From assembly GCF_024721015.1 (NCBI RefSeq), contig NZ_JANAIF010000005.1:48765-112764 (forward strand): a DNA stretch of 64,000 nt, written 5' to 3'. The position numbers were made by a program, and so were the translations under genes. Source of the DNA: Xenorhabdus bovienii. Lineage in GTDB: Bacteria; Pseudomonadota; Gammaproteobacteria; Enterobacterales; Enterobacteriaceae. Of this stretch, positions 37,772-50,251 are shown in pieces. The stretch's first letter is position 1. Each line of letters begins with the position of its first letter. The notes under the pieces were generated by a model. It ran no database searches, was not told the origin of the DNA, and saw only the letters and a list, made by a program, of their open reading frames with translations.

Positions 37772-37818
37772 ACGGTCATATAACAGAAAGCCCAAATTCA
37801 CGAACAAGAAAGGAAAAC

Positions 37819-38088
37819 TCACTCTACTATGTTAAACTGCAATTCCCCTTCCAATTCTTCTTCGGCTTCTTCAAACAGCAAAACTAAAGCCGCAAAATAT
37901 ACTCGTTTCTGCGACGAAAAGTGGATAAAACTAATCTCAACCGGCAACTCAATGCCACCCGTTACCGCATCCCACAGGGCGTCCAAGTTTGCACCAAAAT
38001 GATCACCAATATCGAAACTCTCCTTAAATTCGCAATAGAAGGTTTCTAAGTCAGGGATACGGTCAAAATCAAATTCCACTTTTTTCAT
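37819..38088 (-). CDS. Barstar-family ribonuclease inhibitor
   Basis: An 89-residue acidic cytosolic protein of the barstar (barnase inhibitor) family. The barnase-binding helix and loop read FGANLDALWDAVTGG, preserving the key residues Asp36, Trp39 and Asp40 (barstar Asp35, Trp38, Asp39). The C-terminal half FAALVLLFEEAEEELEGEL resembles E. coli YhcO, an orphan barstar-like protein. It starts four bases after the barnase-like gene, so the pair is cotranscribed and this protein should protect the producer from its own RNase before export. Confidence 0.93.
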   Translation of the reverse strand: MKKVEFDFDRIPDLETFYCEFKESFDIGDHFGANLDALWDAVTGGIELPVEISFIHFSSQKRVYFAALVLLFEEAEEELEGELQFNIVE

Positions 38089-38092
38089 ATCA

Positions 38093-38569
38093 TCACTCCA
38101 ATTTTTTAAACGTGTTGTAATGATCCACTGTCAGATAGATCAGGCCATCATTAGAATAGAGCAATCTATCACTGCCTCGGTGTCCACAGCTATAATTCAC
38201 ATCCGCTTCAAACCACTGGCGATCACGTTTTTTCGGTAGCTTATTTTCACGATTGGAAAACCGATCTCCACCGATCGCCGTATTCGGCGAGACTTGGCAT
38301 AAGTTGCCTTTACGGGCATCCCAACCAAGATTACGCGCCTGTGCCTTCGTGAGGTAATAATCGGGAAGTCTACTATTGTTATGTTGGCGGAGATACTGCG
38401 CAACACGTTTCGGTTTAGTCAGAACGCCAATCGGTTCAGAAGAGGCGCTCTCCAATACCTCTGTATTTTGCTGTGATTTTTCTGCGCCAACCGACTCAGA
38501 GCCTTGGGCAAAAGTGATAGATACAAAAGCCAAAATCAATAAGATACCTGCTAGTATGCTCTTTTTCAT
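38093..38569 (-). CDS. Secreted barnase-type ribonuclease
   Basis: A 158-residue exported guanyl-preferring ribonuclease of the barnase (N1/T1) family. A signal peptide covers residues 1-21 and a low-complexity linker leads to the RNase domain (about 48-158). All barnase catalytic residues are at matching spacing: Lys75 (barnase Lys27), Glu121 (Glu73), Arg131 (Arg83), Arg135 (Arg87) and His150 (His102), in contexts such as WFEADVNY, SDRLLYS and TVDHYNTF. Two extra cysteines (91 and 128) could form a disulfide. It is paired with a barstar gene. It probably acts outside the cell or in target cells; the target is unknown. Confidence 0.95.
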   Translation of the reverse strand: MKKSILAGILLILAFVSITFAQGSESVGAEKSQQNTEVLESASSEPIGVLTKPKRVAQYLRQHNNSRLPDYYLTKAQARNLGWDARKGNLCQVSPNTAIGGDRFSNRENKLPKKRDRQWFEADVNYSCGHRGSDRLLYSNDGLIYLTVDHYNTFKKLE

Positions 38570-38613
38570 AATGACCTCACGTTTAGTTTATTATTATACC
38601 ACTCAAGAAATTA

Positions 38614-40059
38614 TCAAGCGGTTCCCCCCACGGTCAGATTATCCAGTTTCAATGTTGGCTGCCCGACACCCACTGGTACACTCTGTCCTTCTTTACCACA
38701 CACTCCGACACCCTTATCAAGAGCCAGATCATTCCCAACCATCGATATTTGCTGCATAGCTTCAATGCCCGAACCAATCAGTGTGGCACCTTTCACCGGT
38801 TTGGTAATTTTGCCGTTTTCAATCAAATAAGCTTCCGATGTCGAGAAGACAAATTTTCCGGAAGTGATATCCACCTGACCACCACCGAAATTCGGTGCGT
38901 ACAGACCACGATCAACACTGGCGATAATTTCTTCCGGTGTGGATTTCCCCGCCAACATATAAGTGTTGGTCATTCGCGGCATCGGCAGGTGTGCATAGGA
39001 TTCACGGCGACCGTTACCGGTCGGAGCCACACCCATCAAGCGCGCATTAAGCTTGTCCTGCATGTAACCTTTCAGAATGCCGTTCTCAATCAGCACATTG
39101 TACTGCCCCGGTACACCTTCATCATCAACAGATAATGAACCACGACGCCCTTCGATCGTGCCATCATCGACCACAGTACACAGTTCAGAGGCAACTTGCT
39201 GCCCGATCTGGCCGGAGAAGACCGAAGTACCACGGCGGTTAAAATCGCCTTCCAAACCGTGTCCCACGGCTTCATGCAGTAAAACACCCGGCCAGCCAGC
39301 GCCCAGTACGACGGGCATGGTGCCCGCAGGAGCCGCAACAGCAGAAAGGTTGACCAGTGCCATACGTACCGCTTCACGGGCAAGCTGTTCTGCCAGAACC
39401 TGTCCGTCAGCCGTTTGCAGGAAGTATTCGTAGCCATAACGCGCGCCCCCTCCGCTGGAACCATGTTCACGCTTGCCATCTTCTTCGACCAGTACGCTGA
39501 CAGAGAGACGTACCAATGGGCGAATATCCGCGGCCAATGTGCCATCAGTCGCCGCGACCAGCATCTGTTCATAAACCCCTGTCAGGCTGGCATTCACTTC
39601 CTGTACCCGGGGATCTTCAGCTCGCGCAATCTGATCAACCCGGTGCAGCAAGGCAATTTTTTCTTCCCGGCTCATACTCTGCAAGGGGTCTATCGCTGGG
39701 TACAGTCCTTTATGTGTGACCGCACCCAATGTATGCACGGTGCCATTACCCGCTTCCCGTACGATGCTGCGTGCTGCCTGAGCACTTTGCTGCAAGGCAT
39801 TCAGCGTGATTTGATCCGCATAGGCAAAACCGGTTTTTTCTCCACTGATCGCCCGAACGCCCACACCTTGATCGATATTATAGGAGCCATCCTTAATAAT
39901 GCGGTCTTCCAAAATCCATGCTTCGTGGTAGCTAGATTGAAAGTAGAGATCGGCGTAATCCAGACGGCGCTCTGCCAATTGTCCCAATACAGAAAATAAA
40001 TCTTGATGATTCAGGTTATTAGCAGCCAGTAAATAGTCACTGACAAAAGTTAAACTCAT
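38614..40059 (-). CDS. tldD: Metalloprotease TldD
   Basis: A 481-residue zinc protease subunit, the same length as E. coli TldD. The zinc motif is [13 protein letters not shown] with His262 and His267. With PmbA (TldE) it forms a heterodimer that digests unfolded peptides inside a cavity. The N-terminal alpha/beta domain and C-terminal beta domain are complete. It follows the nitrilase-family gene by 18 bases and ends beside the barnase gene. Confidence 0.97.
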   Translation of the reverse strand: MSLTFVSDYLLAANNLNHQDLFSVLGQLAERRLDYADLYFQSSYHEAWILEDRIIKDGSYNIDQGVGVRAISGEKTGFAYADQITLNALQQSAQAARSIVREAGNGTVHTLGAVTHKGLYPAIDPLQSMSREEKIALLHRVDQIARAEDPRVQEVNASLTGVYEQMLVAATDGTLAADIRPLVRLSVSVLVEEDGKREHGSSGGGARYGYEYFLQTADGQVLAEQLAREAVRMALVNLSAVAAPAGTMPVVLGAGWPGVLLHEAVGHGLEGDFNRRGTSVFSGQIGQQVASELCTVVDDGTIEGRRGSLSVDDEGVPGQYNVLIENGILKGYMQDKLNARLMGVAPTGNGRRESYAHLPMPRMTNTYMLAGKSTPEEIIASVDRGLYAPNFGGGQVDITSGKFVFSTSEAYLIENGKITKPVKGATLIGSGIEAMQQISMVGNDLALDKGVGVCGKEGQSVPVGVGQPTLKLDNLTVGGTA

Positions 40060-40077
40060 AGTGATTACTCTTTTACC

Positions 40078-40926
40078 TTAATTTGTATTCTTTTTTATCA
40101 AAGAAGTCAGTTGTGGACGGAATCGATTATGTTTCACGACTTTAATCTGCTCACGCATGTGAGTCAGACTATCCCGCCGGATGTTGAGTTGTAATGCACT
40201 GACGGTCAGAGGATTTTTCTTGATAACTTCCCCCCAGCCACTCACCGCCATTGAATGCCCCCATGTTCTGCGAGTACCATGCACCCCAACCTGTGCGGGT
40301 GCCAGAATGATGCACTGGTTCTCGATTGCCCGTGCTCTCAGGAGAGGTTCCCAGTGTGCCTTACCTGTCAGGCGGGTGAAAGCAGCAGGAACAGATATCA
40401 ATTCCGCCCCCTGTTCACGCAGTGCCTGAAACAGTCCGGGAAAACGCAGATCATAGCAGATAGCCATCCCCAAACGGCCAACAGGCGTATCGACAACGGT
40501 AATGTGCTCCCCACGCTGATAAACGGTGGATTCATTGTAGGCACCATGTTCATCGTTGATATTGACATCAAACATGTGGATTTTGTCATAGCGCGCACGG
40601 ATTTCACCTTGATCATCAAACAACAGGCTACTGCTTGTGATGCGGGTCGGCTCTTCCCGACTGATCATCGGCATTGAACCAATCAGCAACCAGACACCAT
40701 AACGCTGTGCTATTTCACTCACAGCCTGCTGCAACGGGCCACTTCCCTGTCCTTCTGCATACTTGCGATAGGTATCAGCGTCTGCAAACAGTAACGCATT
40801 TTCCGGGGTCAGAACTAATTTTACCGTATCCGGCAGTTGTTTAATCTGCTGTTCAACTTGCGCTAAATTATGTTTGACATTCGCACCACTGCATAATTGT
40901 AAAAGTGCAACATTGACGTTTTTCAT
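40078..40926 (-). CDS. Carbon-nitrogen hydrolase (Nit1/Nit2-type amidase)
   Basis: A 282-residue nitrilase-superfamily enzyme with a complete Glu-Lys-Cys triad: Glu42 (TPENAL), Lys115 (YDKIHMFD) and Cys157 (AICYDLRFP). The block RARAIENQCIILAPAQ and the WGHS motif that follows are typical of the Nit1/Nit2 group, which hydrolyse deaminated glutathione or omega-amides of keto acids. A role in metabolite repair is the best guess; the exact substrate is not shown. It overlaps the yhdP stop by four bases and precedes tldD, so all three are probably one operon. Confidence 0.88.
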   Translation of the reverse strand: MKNVNVALLQLCSGANVKHNLAQVEQQIKQLPDTVKLVLTPENALLFADADTYRKYAEGQGSGPLQQAVSEIAQRYGVWLLIGSMPMISREEPTRITSSSLLFDDQGEIRARYDKIHMFDVNINDEHGAYNESTVYQRGEHITVVDTPVGRLGMAICYDLRFPGLFQALREQGAELISVPAAFTRLTGKAHWEPLLRARAIENQCIILAPAQVGVHGTRRTWGHSMAVSGWGEVIKKNPLTVSALQLNIRRDSLTHMREQIKVVKHNRFRPQLTSLIKKNTN

Positions 40927-43900
40927 GACCCTTTATTCTCCTTAAGCTGACGTAAAACTTCATCAATTTTAGGCTGTTCGAGGCTACCCGTGAGCCGGTA
41001 GCGAATGACCGATATTTTGCTCCACAGAGGCCCCAACACTTTTGTCGCCGCAAAAACAGCAGCACCTGCCACAGGATTGACCGCAAAAGCTGTCGCCACA
41101 CCAACCGTTGTCGAGATTTCCGGTGTAATCACCAACTCCATATTGATCTGTCGACGAACCAAGTCTGTCTGACCTTCCGCATCGATGTCCGCCGCCAGCC
41201 CATCAATACGGAAGTTTTCGGTATACATGACGCCATTTTTGATCGTTGTGTCGCCACGAATGGAATCGAAGTTGAAATCATTACTGAATGTGTCACTGAA
41301 ATCCAATTGTAATTTGCGCAGCAATGCATCAAAACTGATCAGTCTTAACAATTGCCCCGCCCGGCCACCACCCAATTTGGCTATAGCGCCTTTTTTCGTC
41401 TCGCCCGTCAGTGTACCATTCAACGTTTTAATATCGGGGTTCCACGGAGTCCCCCGCCAACCTAGATCGAAATCAAATTTAAACGGCGCATCGACTATTG
41501 GGACGATAAACCCCAGATAAGCCGCCATCTCATCGAATCTTTGTCCCGATAATTGCCCTTTGGCCTGAGTATAGTTTCCAATATCGTTTTCACCCCAGTG
41601 CCCAGATAATGTCAATTTGCCCGCACGGTTCTCCAGTTGTCCATTTGTCAAAACCAGTGAATCACCTTCCGGCATCACCGTTCCGGATACTTTGCCGAGT
41701 TTCAGCCCGGCAACCCAGCACTCTGCACACTTAACATTCAGTGACGGCCAATGGCGCAAGCCGTATTTTTTGGCTTCCGTGGTGTCTGAAGTTAACGTAT
41801 TGGAGCCAGCCGATGAATCTTCAGGAAACTGCGGATCATAATAAAGGTAATCGATTGAGGCTTGCCACGGCTCATGACGGTAAATCAACAGATTGCCTTT
41901 GAGCTTTTCTCCCGCCGCGCTGACCTTCATGCCATCGGCCTGTTGAACAATATTGAAGACGAGCTGATTCCAGCGCTGGCCGCCAATCTTCAGTGACGGC
42001 ATGGAAATTTCGAACATTTCCGGCCATAACAGGCCATCATCTTCTGATGAACCAGACATCAGTGGCACTATCAGCGGCAACCACTTTTCGCCATCAATCT
42101 CAGGCAGGTTTAACGCCAGCAGCGACTTCTCCGGCAGTATTGGAGTGCCATTACCCTCGCTATTCATAATACCGCGTTGTAGTCGGGCATGCGTTTTTCC
42201 CAATTGCCATTGGGTATTGAATGCATGTTGTTTTCCCAGTGAACCTTTAATCTGTATTTGGTTCATGTCCCCCTCAGCAAGAACATCGATACCCTGCCAT
42301 TCCCGTAGCAATTCGGTGTCCAATGCAGCCAGTTTACTGTTGATATGTGACAAATCTGCATTGATCGAAACACGGTATTTCACACCATTTTGTTGCGGTT
42401 TAGTGTGTGAAGATGTGCTTTGTGCAGGTATAGCGATGTTCACTTTCCCCTGCCAATCCAACGTTCCTGATAGTTGGCGGCGAATTTCGGCGGGGACTTC
42501 CGGTAATTTCCCGGCAGCCCAGTGCGCATTCAGATCAACATCCACCTGATAATGTTTCGGTAAATCCTGCGTGGTAAACCGCAGGGACAGAGGATGTCCC
42601 AACCACTGAGCGGATAATGTATCACTTTGCAGTTTGCCATCATCAAAGCGAAATTTCCCACTCACATGTTCCATTTTGCTATCCAATGGCTTGATGAACA
42701 GTGCGGTATCTTGCAATACCACCTCTCCACTCGCATTGACTTTGCCATCCTCCAAGGGAATATCCAGATGGAGCTTACCATCAACTCTGCCATCAAGTTG
42801 TAACTCATCCAGCGCACTGCCGATAGACCCTGCCAATGGGCTGTGTTTAAAATAATCGTGGATATTTTTGCCATTCCCCGATAATTCGCCGTCAATCAAT
42901 AGCTTCTGTTTGCCATAATCGGGGATCACGGCAGTCAGCCGGGTGGCATCGACTTTCCCCAACTTCGCTTTCGGTACCTGCATCCACAATCCGTTATTTT
43001 GGAAATTCAGATCGATATCAAAATCAAACAAGGCAGGCCAGTCAGGTTGATATTGAAAGGTCGCATGGCGCAAAGGAACCCAAACCTGAAATTGGCCATT
43101 GTTCTGCTTGAACGGGAAATCGTGGGGATTGCCTTGAAAGAGGAGAGTGGCATTCTCGATCTTTCCTTTAATCAGAGAGTGGGTCAAATAGTCCGTCAAT
43201 GATGCCCCCATCAGTGGCTTGGGAAAATAACGCCATGCCTCTCCCGCATCATCAACACGAATTCCCGCAAGCATTTCCAGCACTGGCGGCTCATTCTTGG
43301 GTAACAAATAGTTAAAAGCCCCATTGAACCATAATGATTTGGCCTGTAAATCCAGATCCCGCCCCCACACCTTCAACCCATGATGGTCATTTCTCCAGGC
43401 AAACTGCCCTTCACTGCTCGTAATGTCGAACGGCGCCTGAAACAAGCTGCGATAATCAACGGTACTGTTTTTCAGCTCAAATTTCAGACTTCCCCACTGC
43501 TTATTGCCACTCAACGTTCCACTGAAATGGTTGACAGACGGCAGATCCTGCCAGCGTAACCAGCTAACATCCTGCCATTTGATGGCAATTCCCATTGAGC
43601 TATCCGGTAATTCAGGCGTGATATCAAGGGCAAAGTGGTTGAGCATCCCCTTCGGCTGCCGATGCTGCCAATCTTTGACAACATTCGGTGTCACAGAAGA
43701 GAGTAATGGCAATATTCCATTCAGACGTTCAAGTTGAATATTTTCAGCACGGAGACGCCAGTGAGCTTTTCCTTGGTATTTGTCCGCCTGCATGACATAC
43801 AGCGCCGCAATGCGTCCCACTGGCCACTGCTGACCATTGGTTTTCAGATTTGCCAGATTCGGGATATTAAACAGCCAGCCTTCACCCTGTCGGCACATTT

Positions 43901-44759
43901 GCAGAATGAGGTCACTGACCGCAAGCTGGTGTTTTTCACTACCAACATACCAGTTGGCTTCTCCTTGCTTCAGTTGCAGACGCCCGCTGTCAATTCTTCC
44001 CCCTTTCAGGGTAATCCAGCTCGCCAGACTGAAACGGCTACTTTCCAGCCCCGTGTTATCTCTTAACCAACGGCTTAACCACAACCGCATATCAATATCA
44101 TCAGCCTGTAAATAAATAACACCATTATCCAGAACCCCATTGATATCTTTCAGGTCAAATTTCACCTGAACAACGCCTTCCTGACCATTAATCGAAGAGA
44201 GATTGACGCTTCCCTGTGCTCGATGGCGATCGTCTTTATTCAGCCATGTCAGTTGTGGCAGTATCAGTTGCGCTTTTTCACCCGATGGCGTCTGGAAGGT
44301 CAAACGGCTGTCGTGCAAATCAAAATGATTAAGTTGCTCAAGAACAAAGGAAGAGAGGCTGTCTGGCTCAGAAAGTAGATTTTCATCTTTCCCACTAAAC
44401 AGGGGCTTATCATAATTGACTTCCAGTTGATAAAAAGACAGGTCACGGAAATGCCAGCGCCATTGTAAAAGCGAACGCCAGACATTCAGGGAAAGCGTCA
44501 CCTTTTTAGCCTGAAAACTCGCATCCTTTGTTTTGGCGCTGATATCACGGATTTCCAAACTGGGGCCAAATGATTCCCAATGGCCGTTGATATAACCCAT
44601 ATGGACAGGTATATCCGTCACGACAGCAATTTTTTCCGCCACTTGCTGACGATAATCATTGATATGTGGCAGGAAAAAACGTAACCCGCTGACAAGCAAA
44701 GCCACAATGATAACGACTATTGCGGCTGTCGCTAATAATATCCCCGGCAGTCGCCTCAC
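40923..44759 (-). CDS. yhdP: AsmA-like inter-membrane lipid transport protein YhdP
   Basis: A 1278-residue protein of the AsmA/TamB-like family (E. coli 1266). A single N-terminal helix (about residues 7-30) anchors it in the inner membrane and the long beta-rich periplasmic remainder is expected to form a groove bridging the envelope. YhdP, with TamB and YdbH, moves phospholipid to the outer membrane. The C-terminal DUF3971/AsmA_2 region is intact, ending QPKIDEVLRQLKENKGS. It follows rng and overlaps the downstream nitrilase-family gene. Confidence 0.94.
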   Translation of the reverse strand: MRRLPGILLATAAIVVIIVALLVSGLRFFLPHINDYRQQVAEKIAVVTDIPVHMGYINGHWESFGPSLEIRDISAKTKDASFQAKKVTLSLNVWRSLLQWRWHFRDLSFYQLEVNYDKPLFSGKDENLLSEPDSLSSFVLEQLNHFDLHDSRLTFQTPSGEKAQLILPQLTWLNKDDRHRAQGSVNLSSINGQEGVVQVKFDLKDINGVLDNGVIYLQADDIDMRLWLSRWLRDNTGLESSRFSLASWITLKGGRIDSGRLQLKQGEANWYVGSEKHQLAVSDLILQMCRQGEGWLFNIPNLANLKTNGQQWPVGRIAALYVMQADKYQGKAHWRLRAENIQLERLNGILPLLSSVTPNVVKDWQHRQPKGMLNHFALDITPELPDSSMGIAIKWQDVSWLRWQDLPSVNHFSGTLSGNKQWGSLKFELKNSTVDYRSLFQAPFDITSSEGQFAWRNDHHGLKVWGRDLDLQAKSLWFNGAFNYLLPKNEPPVLEMLAGIRVDDAGEAWRYFPKPLMGASLTDYLTHSLIKGKIENATLLFQGNPHDFPFKQNNGQFQVWVPLRHATFQYQPDWPALFDFDIDLNFQNNGLWMQVPKAKLGKVDATRLTAVIPDYGKQKLLIDGELSGNGKNIHDYFKHSPLAGSIGSALDELQLDGRVDGKLHLDIPLEDGKVNASGEVVLQDTALFIKPLDSKMEHVSGKFRFDDGKLQSDTLSAQWLGHPLSLRFTTQDLPKHYQVDVDLNAHWAAGKLPEVPAEIRRQLSGTLDWQGKVNIAIPAQSTSSHTKPQQNGVKYRVSINADLSHINSKLAALDTELLREWQGIDVLAEGDMNQIQIKGSLGKQHAFNTQWQLGKTHARLQRGIMNSEGNGTPILPEKSLLALNLPEIDGEKWLPLIVPLMSGSSEDDGLLWPEMFEISMPSLKIGGQRWNQLVFNIVQQADGMKVSAAGEKLKGNLLIYRHEPWQASIDYLYYDPQFPEDSSAGSNTLTSDTTEAKKYGLRHWPSLNVKCAECWVAGLKLGKVSGTVMPEGDSLVLTNGQLENRAGKLTLSGHWGENDIGNYTQAKGQLSGQRFDEMAAYLGFIVPIVDAPFKFDFDLGWRGTPWNPDIKTLNGTLTGETKKGAIAKLGGGRAGQLLRLISFDALLRKLQLDFSDTFSNDFNFDSIRGDTTIKNGVMYTENFRIDGLAADIDAEGQTDLVRRQINMELVITPEISTTVGVATAFAVNPVAGAAVFAATKVLGPLWSKISVIRYRLTGSLEQPKIDEVLRQLKENKGS

Positions 44760-44806
44760 ACATTTCTCCTTGGTTGTCAGCGTTATCTCTCTGCAAACCG
44801 GTGGTT

Positions 44807-46276
44807 TTACATCATCACAACGTCAAATTGCTCCTGACTGTAGAGTTGTTCTGTCTGTACCTTAACCTGTTTGCCCACAAAAATTTCCACCTCAGCCAAG
44901 GCGTGAGATTCATCCCCTTTCAGGACTTCGCTCACAGCAGGAGAGGCATAAACCAGAAAACGATCTGCATCAATGAGGCGGTGAACACGCACAATCTCAC
45001 GCAGAATTTCATAACATACTGTTTCAACGGATTTTACCGTGCCACGTCCCTGACAAGTCGGACAGTTATCACATAAAATATGCTCGATACTTTCCCGTGT
45101 CCGCTTGCGGGTCATTTCCACCAGACCAAGCTGGGAAAAGCCATTAATGGTTGTTTTCACCCGGTCTTTGCTCAATGCCTGTTCTAAAGAAGCCAGCACA
45201 CGGCGACGGTGTTCTTCATTACCCATATCGATAAAATCAATAATAATGATCCCACCTAAATTACGCAGCCTTAGTTGGCGGGCAATCGACTGAGTGGCTT
45301 CAATATTGGTATTAAAGATCGTTTCTTCCAGATTACGATGCCCGACAAAAGCGCCAGTATTAATATCTATTGTCGTCATGGCTTCCGTTTGATCAATAAT
45401 CAGATAACCACCCGACTTTAATTCTACTTTACGTTCCAGCGCGCGCTGAATTTCATTTTCAACATCATAAAGATCGAATATAGGCTGGTTTCCCTGATAA
45501 TGCTCCAGCTTGGCGTTCATTTCAGGAATATATTCGTCGATGAATTCCTGTAATTGAAGGAATGTCTGACGGGAATCCACCCGAATACGATTAAGGGGAG
45601 CGCCCGCAAAATCACGCAGAACACGCTGTGCCAGTGCCAGCTCACCGTAGACTTTATTTTTGGTGATATTACGTTTCTTACGTTCAATCACTTTACCCCA
45701 CAGGCGCTGCAAAAATGCGGCATCCTGTACGAGCTCTTCTGCCCCTATACCTTCGGCGGCCGTGCGGATAATAAACCCTCCATGCTCATTACAGTAATCC
45801 ATCACAATAGATTTCAGGCGGTCGCGTTCTTCTTCACTCTCTATCCGCTGTGAAACACCAACATGAGAGGCTCCCGGCATAAACACCAGATAACGGGATG
45901 GCAGGGTAATATCTGTCGTCAATCGGGCACCTTTTGTGCCGAGGGGATCTTTCACCACCTGCACGATCAAATCCTGCCCCTGATGAACCAACTCGGCTAT
46001 ATCTCTGACATGGAAATTCTTCTTCTCTTCACCCGCAATACATTCGGTGTAAGGCACAATATCCGAAGCATGAAGAAAGGCGGCTTTCTCCAGCCCGATA
46101 TCAACAAAAGCCGCCTGCATTCCGGGCAGAACCCGGCTCACCCGACCTTTGTAAATATTTCCGGCAATGCCTCTTCTCGCTTCTCGCTCAACATGTATTT
46201 CCTGCAAAATACCGCCATCAATATAAGCAACCCGCGTTTCGGATGGCGTGATATTGACTAATAACTCTGCTGTCAT
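44807..46276 (-). CDS. rng: Ribonuclease G
   Basis: A 489-residue endoribonuclease, same length as E. coli RNase G. The S1 RNA-binding domain is at about residues 39-128, the 5'-sensor and DNase I-like catalytic domain at about 215-400 with the Mg-binding region IIIIDFIDM, and the Zn-link cysteines are in CDNCPTC. It processes 16S rRNA 5' ends and decays some mRNAs. It overlaps the yhdE stop by four bases. Confidence 0.97.
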   Translation of the reverse strand: MTAELLVNITPSETRVAYIDGGILQEIHVEREARRGIAGNIYKGRVSRVLPGMQAAFVDIGLEKAAFLHASDIVPYTECIAGEEKKNFHVRDIAELVHQGQDLIVQVVKDPLGTKGARLTTDITLPSRYLVFMPGASHVGVSQRIESEEERDRLKSIVMDYCNEHGGFIIRTAAEGIGAEELVQDAAFLQRLWGKVIERKKRNITKNKVYGELALAQRVLRDFAGAPLNRIRVDSRQTFLQLQEFIDEYIPEMNAKLEHYQGNQPIFDLYDVENEIQRALERKVELKSGGYLIIDQTEAMTTIDINTGAFVGHRNLEETIFNTNIEATQSIARQLRLRNLGGIIIIDFIDMGNEEHRRRVLASLEQALSKDRVKTTINGFSQLGLVEMTRKRTRESIEHILCDNCPTCQGRGTVKSVETVCYEILREIVRVHRLIDADRFLVYASPAVSEVLKGDESHALAEVEIFVGKQVKVQTEQLYSQEQFDVVMM

Positions 46277-46860
46277 GAATAATGCTTCCCATCAGCTAAT
46301 GCCAAAAATCGTGTGATTAATTCATATGTTTCCACCAGTGGTAAGCCGACAACAGCATGGTAACTGCCATTAATTTTTCTGACAAAACAACCGCCCTTAC
46401 CTTGAATGCCATAAGCGCCGGCTTTATCCATCGGCTCCCCAGTTGCAATATATTTCTGTATTTCCTGTTGGGATAACTGGCGGAATATCACATCTGTAAT
46501 GACTATTTCACTTAGGGTGTGCTGACTGTTCGATAAAGCTACAGCCGTCATAACTTGATGACTCTGCCCAGACAAAGTACTCAATATTTCAGCAGCATGT
46601 TGTGGATTACGCGGTTTTTCCAGAATACGGTTATTCAATACAACAATAGTATCCGCACCCAGAACGGGAAAGTCATTCGGTGCTATTGCCACGCCAGCCT
46701 GTGCTTTTTCTCTGGCCAGTCGGCTGACATATTGCTGCGGTGATTCCCCTTCTTGCCATTTTTCTTCAACCTGTGGTGTCAGAATCTCAAAATTGAAGTC
46801 TAACATTCCCACCAACTCACGCCGCCTTGGTGAGCCAGAAGCTAAGTAAAGGGTTTTCAT
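46273..46860 (-). CDS. yhdE: dTTP/UTP pyrophosphatase YhdE (Maf family)
   Basis: A 195-residue Maf-family nucleotide pyrophosphatase. The conserved N-terminal motif is [13 protein letters not shown] and a metal site is in [12 protein letters not shown]. YhdE-type Maf proteins hydrolyse dTTP, UTP and some modified nucleotides, which limits their misincorporation. It lies between mreD and rng as in E. coli and overlaps rng. Confidence 0.95.
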   Translation of the reverse strand: MKTLYLASGSPRRRELVGMLDFNFEILTPQVEEKWQEGESPQQYVSRLAREKAQAGVAIAPNDFPVLGADTIVVLNNRILEKPRNPQHAAEILSTLSGQSHQVMTAVALSNSQHTLSEIVITDVIFRQLSQQEIQKYIATGEPMDKAGAYGIQGKGGCFVRKINGSYHAVVGLPLVETYELITRFLALADGKHYS

Positions 46861-46932
46861 CGTGAGTCATCCTTAAAGCATATTGCATTGGAGGCTATTA
46901 ATATCAGTCCATTAAAAAACAGGAAACTGCCT

Positions 46933-47421
46933 TTAACGAACTGAAAATTGACGACGGATTTTCCGCATTAATAAGAATAGCCAAGGCCAGAGAATACCAT
47001 TGACCAGGCCATTCCAGAACACTTCTGGATGGAAAAGCGTCTTTGGTATCAAAGCATGAGCCAGAAAAACACAGAGATTCATCAGCGTTGAAAGCGCCAC
47101 GACAACCAGTGCTTGCTGCCAGAGCGCCATATTACGAATTAACTGAAACTTGAACACCACCAGGAAACTAATGATGCTGAAAGCCAAAGCATGCGCACCG
47201 AGAACACTGCCTTGTAATAAGTCAGTAATGATGCCTAATACAAAGCCCGTACCCACACTGACGCGATGAGGGATCGCAAGCAGCCAGTAAATTAAGCACA
47301 GCACCAGTAAGGTAGGCCGGAACATATAGAACTGCTCCGGCCACGGCATAATCTGCAACACGATTGCAATCAGGAAAGATAACCAGATAACCCAGCGCCC
47401 TCGACTACGATATTGATTCAT
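46933..47421 (-). CDS. mreD: Rod shape-determining protein MreD
   Basis: A 162-residue inner-membrane protein with about five or six helices, same length as E. coli MreD. It works with MreC and MreB in the elongasome that guides lateral wall synthesis. Conserved elements include [14 protein letters not shown]. It overlaps the mreC stop by four bases. Confidence 0.95.
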   Translation of the reverse strand: MNQYRSRGRWVIWLSFLIAIVLQIMPWPEQFYMFRPTLLVLCLIYWLLAIPHRVSVGTGFVLGIITDLLQGSVLGAHALAFSIISFLVVFKFQLIRNMALWQQALVVVALSTLMNLCVFLAHALIPKTLFHPEVFWNGLVNGILWPWLFLLMRKIRRQFSVR

Positions 47422-48452
47422 TGACGATTTCCTGTAGCTGAAGATGAGGGCTTTGTTACAGACGGTACTTTATTCCCCTCTTTATTGCCTTCTTTTCCTT
47501 CACCTGAATCCTGCGTCGGAAGCTGCGGTTTTTCTTCAAGTGGATTTGGCAGTACCTCAGGTAACATCTGCATCAAGCGTTCATTTGCTGCGCGATGTAC
47601 TGCGGAAGGTGGCAACGGTTCCGACGGATCGTTACCTGATCCCCACAACAACAGCAGATAGCGCAGGCGTCGTAATTCAGCCAATGGACGTGCACGAATG
47701 ACCACATGAGCCCGCTGGTTGTCTATTTTGACGGAAGACACCACCGCGACCGGATACCCTTCGGGAAAACGCCCGCCCAGACCCGATGTCACCAGCACAT
47801 CACCAACACGAATGTCGGTATCGCTTGCCATCGGCTCTAGATGCAGATCTTCCGTACACCCCGCTCCAGCAGCAATCACACGGAGATCATTGCGCATGAC
47901 CTGAACGGGCAACCCATGAGTCGGATCACAAATCAACAATACCCGACTGCTCAAATGACTCACTGAAATGACTTGACCAGCAACCCCCCGATCACTGATG
48001 ACAGCCTGCCCTTCATACACGCCATCTTTGGCTCCCCTATCAATGACTATCTGATCTCGATAAGGATCCATGCCACCCGAAATCACCTGCGATACCATCA
48101 TGTGTTCATCACGACGCACAGGTGATCCCAGTAATTCACGCAGACGGGAGTTTTCATGTTTCAGTTGCCCCAGCAAGAGAAGTTTGCTGTTCTGTAACCG
48201 CAGCTCATTGCGTAGGGTATTATTCTCCATCTCAAGGTGCTTACGGGTAGCCAGAGATTCAGAGATGCCATCCAGAAATTGGCGTGGCCCATTGGCCAGA
48301 AAATAAAAAGGACTGACTGCCGTATCCATATAGCTACGGACTTTATTAAAAAAACCGAAACGGCTGTCTACCACAACCAGAATAATGGCAATAATAACAG
48401 CTAAAAAGAGTCGTAATTGCAGAGAAGATCCACTGCTGAAAATCGGCTTCAT
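47418..48452 (-). CDS. mreC: Rod shape-determining protein MreC
   Basis: A 344-residue bitopic protein. The N-terminal helix (about residues 13-30) is followed by a coiled coil (about 65-110) and two periplasmic beta-barrel domains (about 115-275) with the conserved [20 protein letters not shown]. It links cytoplasmic MreB to PBP2 and RodA. The tail is a proline/serine-rich linker as in E. coli but with different sequence. ATG at 48452 gives [12 protein letters not shown], matching E. coli; 26 upstream in-frame codons are ignored. Confidence 0.95.
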   Translation of the reverse strand: MKPIFSSGSSLQLRLFLAVIIAIILVVVDSRFGFFNKVRSYMDTAVSPFYFLANGPRQFLDGISESLATRKHLEMENNTLRNELRLQNSKLLLLGQLKHENSRLRELLGSPVRRDEHMMVSQVISGGMDPYRDQIVIDRGAKDGVYEGQAVISDRGVAGQVISVSHLSSRVLLICDPTHGLPVQVMRNDLRVIAAGAGCTEDLHLEPMASDTDIRVGDVLVTSGLGGRFPEGYPVAVVSSVKIDNQRAHVVIRARPLAELRRLRYLLLLWGSGNDPSEPLPPSAVHRAANERLMQMLPEVLPNPLEEKPQLPTQDSGEGKEGNKEGNKVPSVTKPSSSATGNRQ

Positions 48453-48560
48453 AAATTGCGCATTGTTAAGCTGTGTTGTGTCATAAACGATCAAACTCCC
48501 GAACAAACAGTAAGGAGGCTCTGATAACACATAATCGCCCCCCAGCTCGCAGAGTTACGT

Positions 48561-50251
<1,691 letters not shown>

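Larger units (their letters stand above)
37406..37818. other. AT-rich region between darP and the barstar gene
   Basis: About 410 bases between convergent genes. It contains the TATAAAA tandem array, long A/T-only stretches and the hairpin at 37744. A 69-codon frame on the plus strand (37678-37887) overlaps the barstar gene and has no supporting features. Confidence 0.6.

Noticed and set aside
37678..37887. A 69-codon plus-strand frame after the TATAAAA array
   Set aside because: It overlaps the barstar gene end, includes the terminator hairpin and has no supporting motif.
39415..39999. A 194-codon open frame antisense to tldD
   Set aside because: Shadow of tldD with no recognisable domain.
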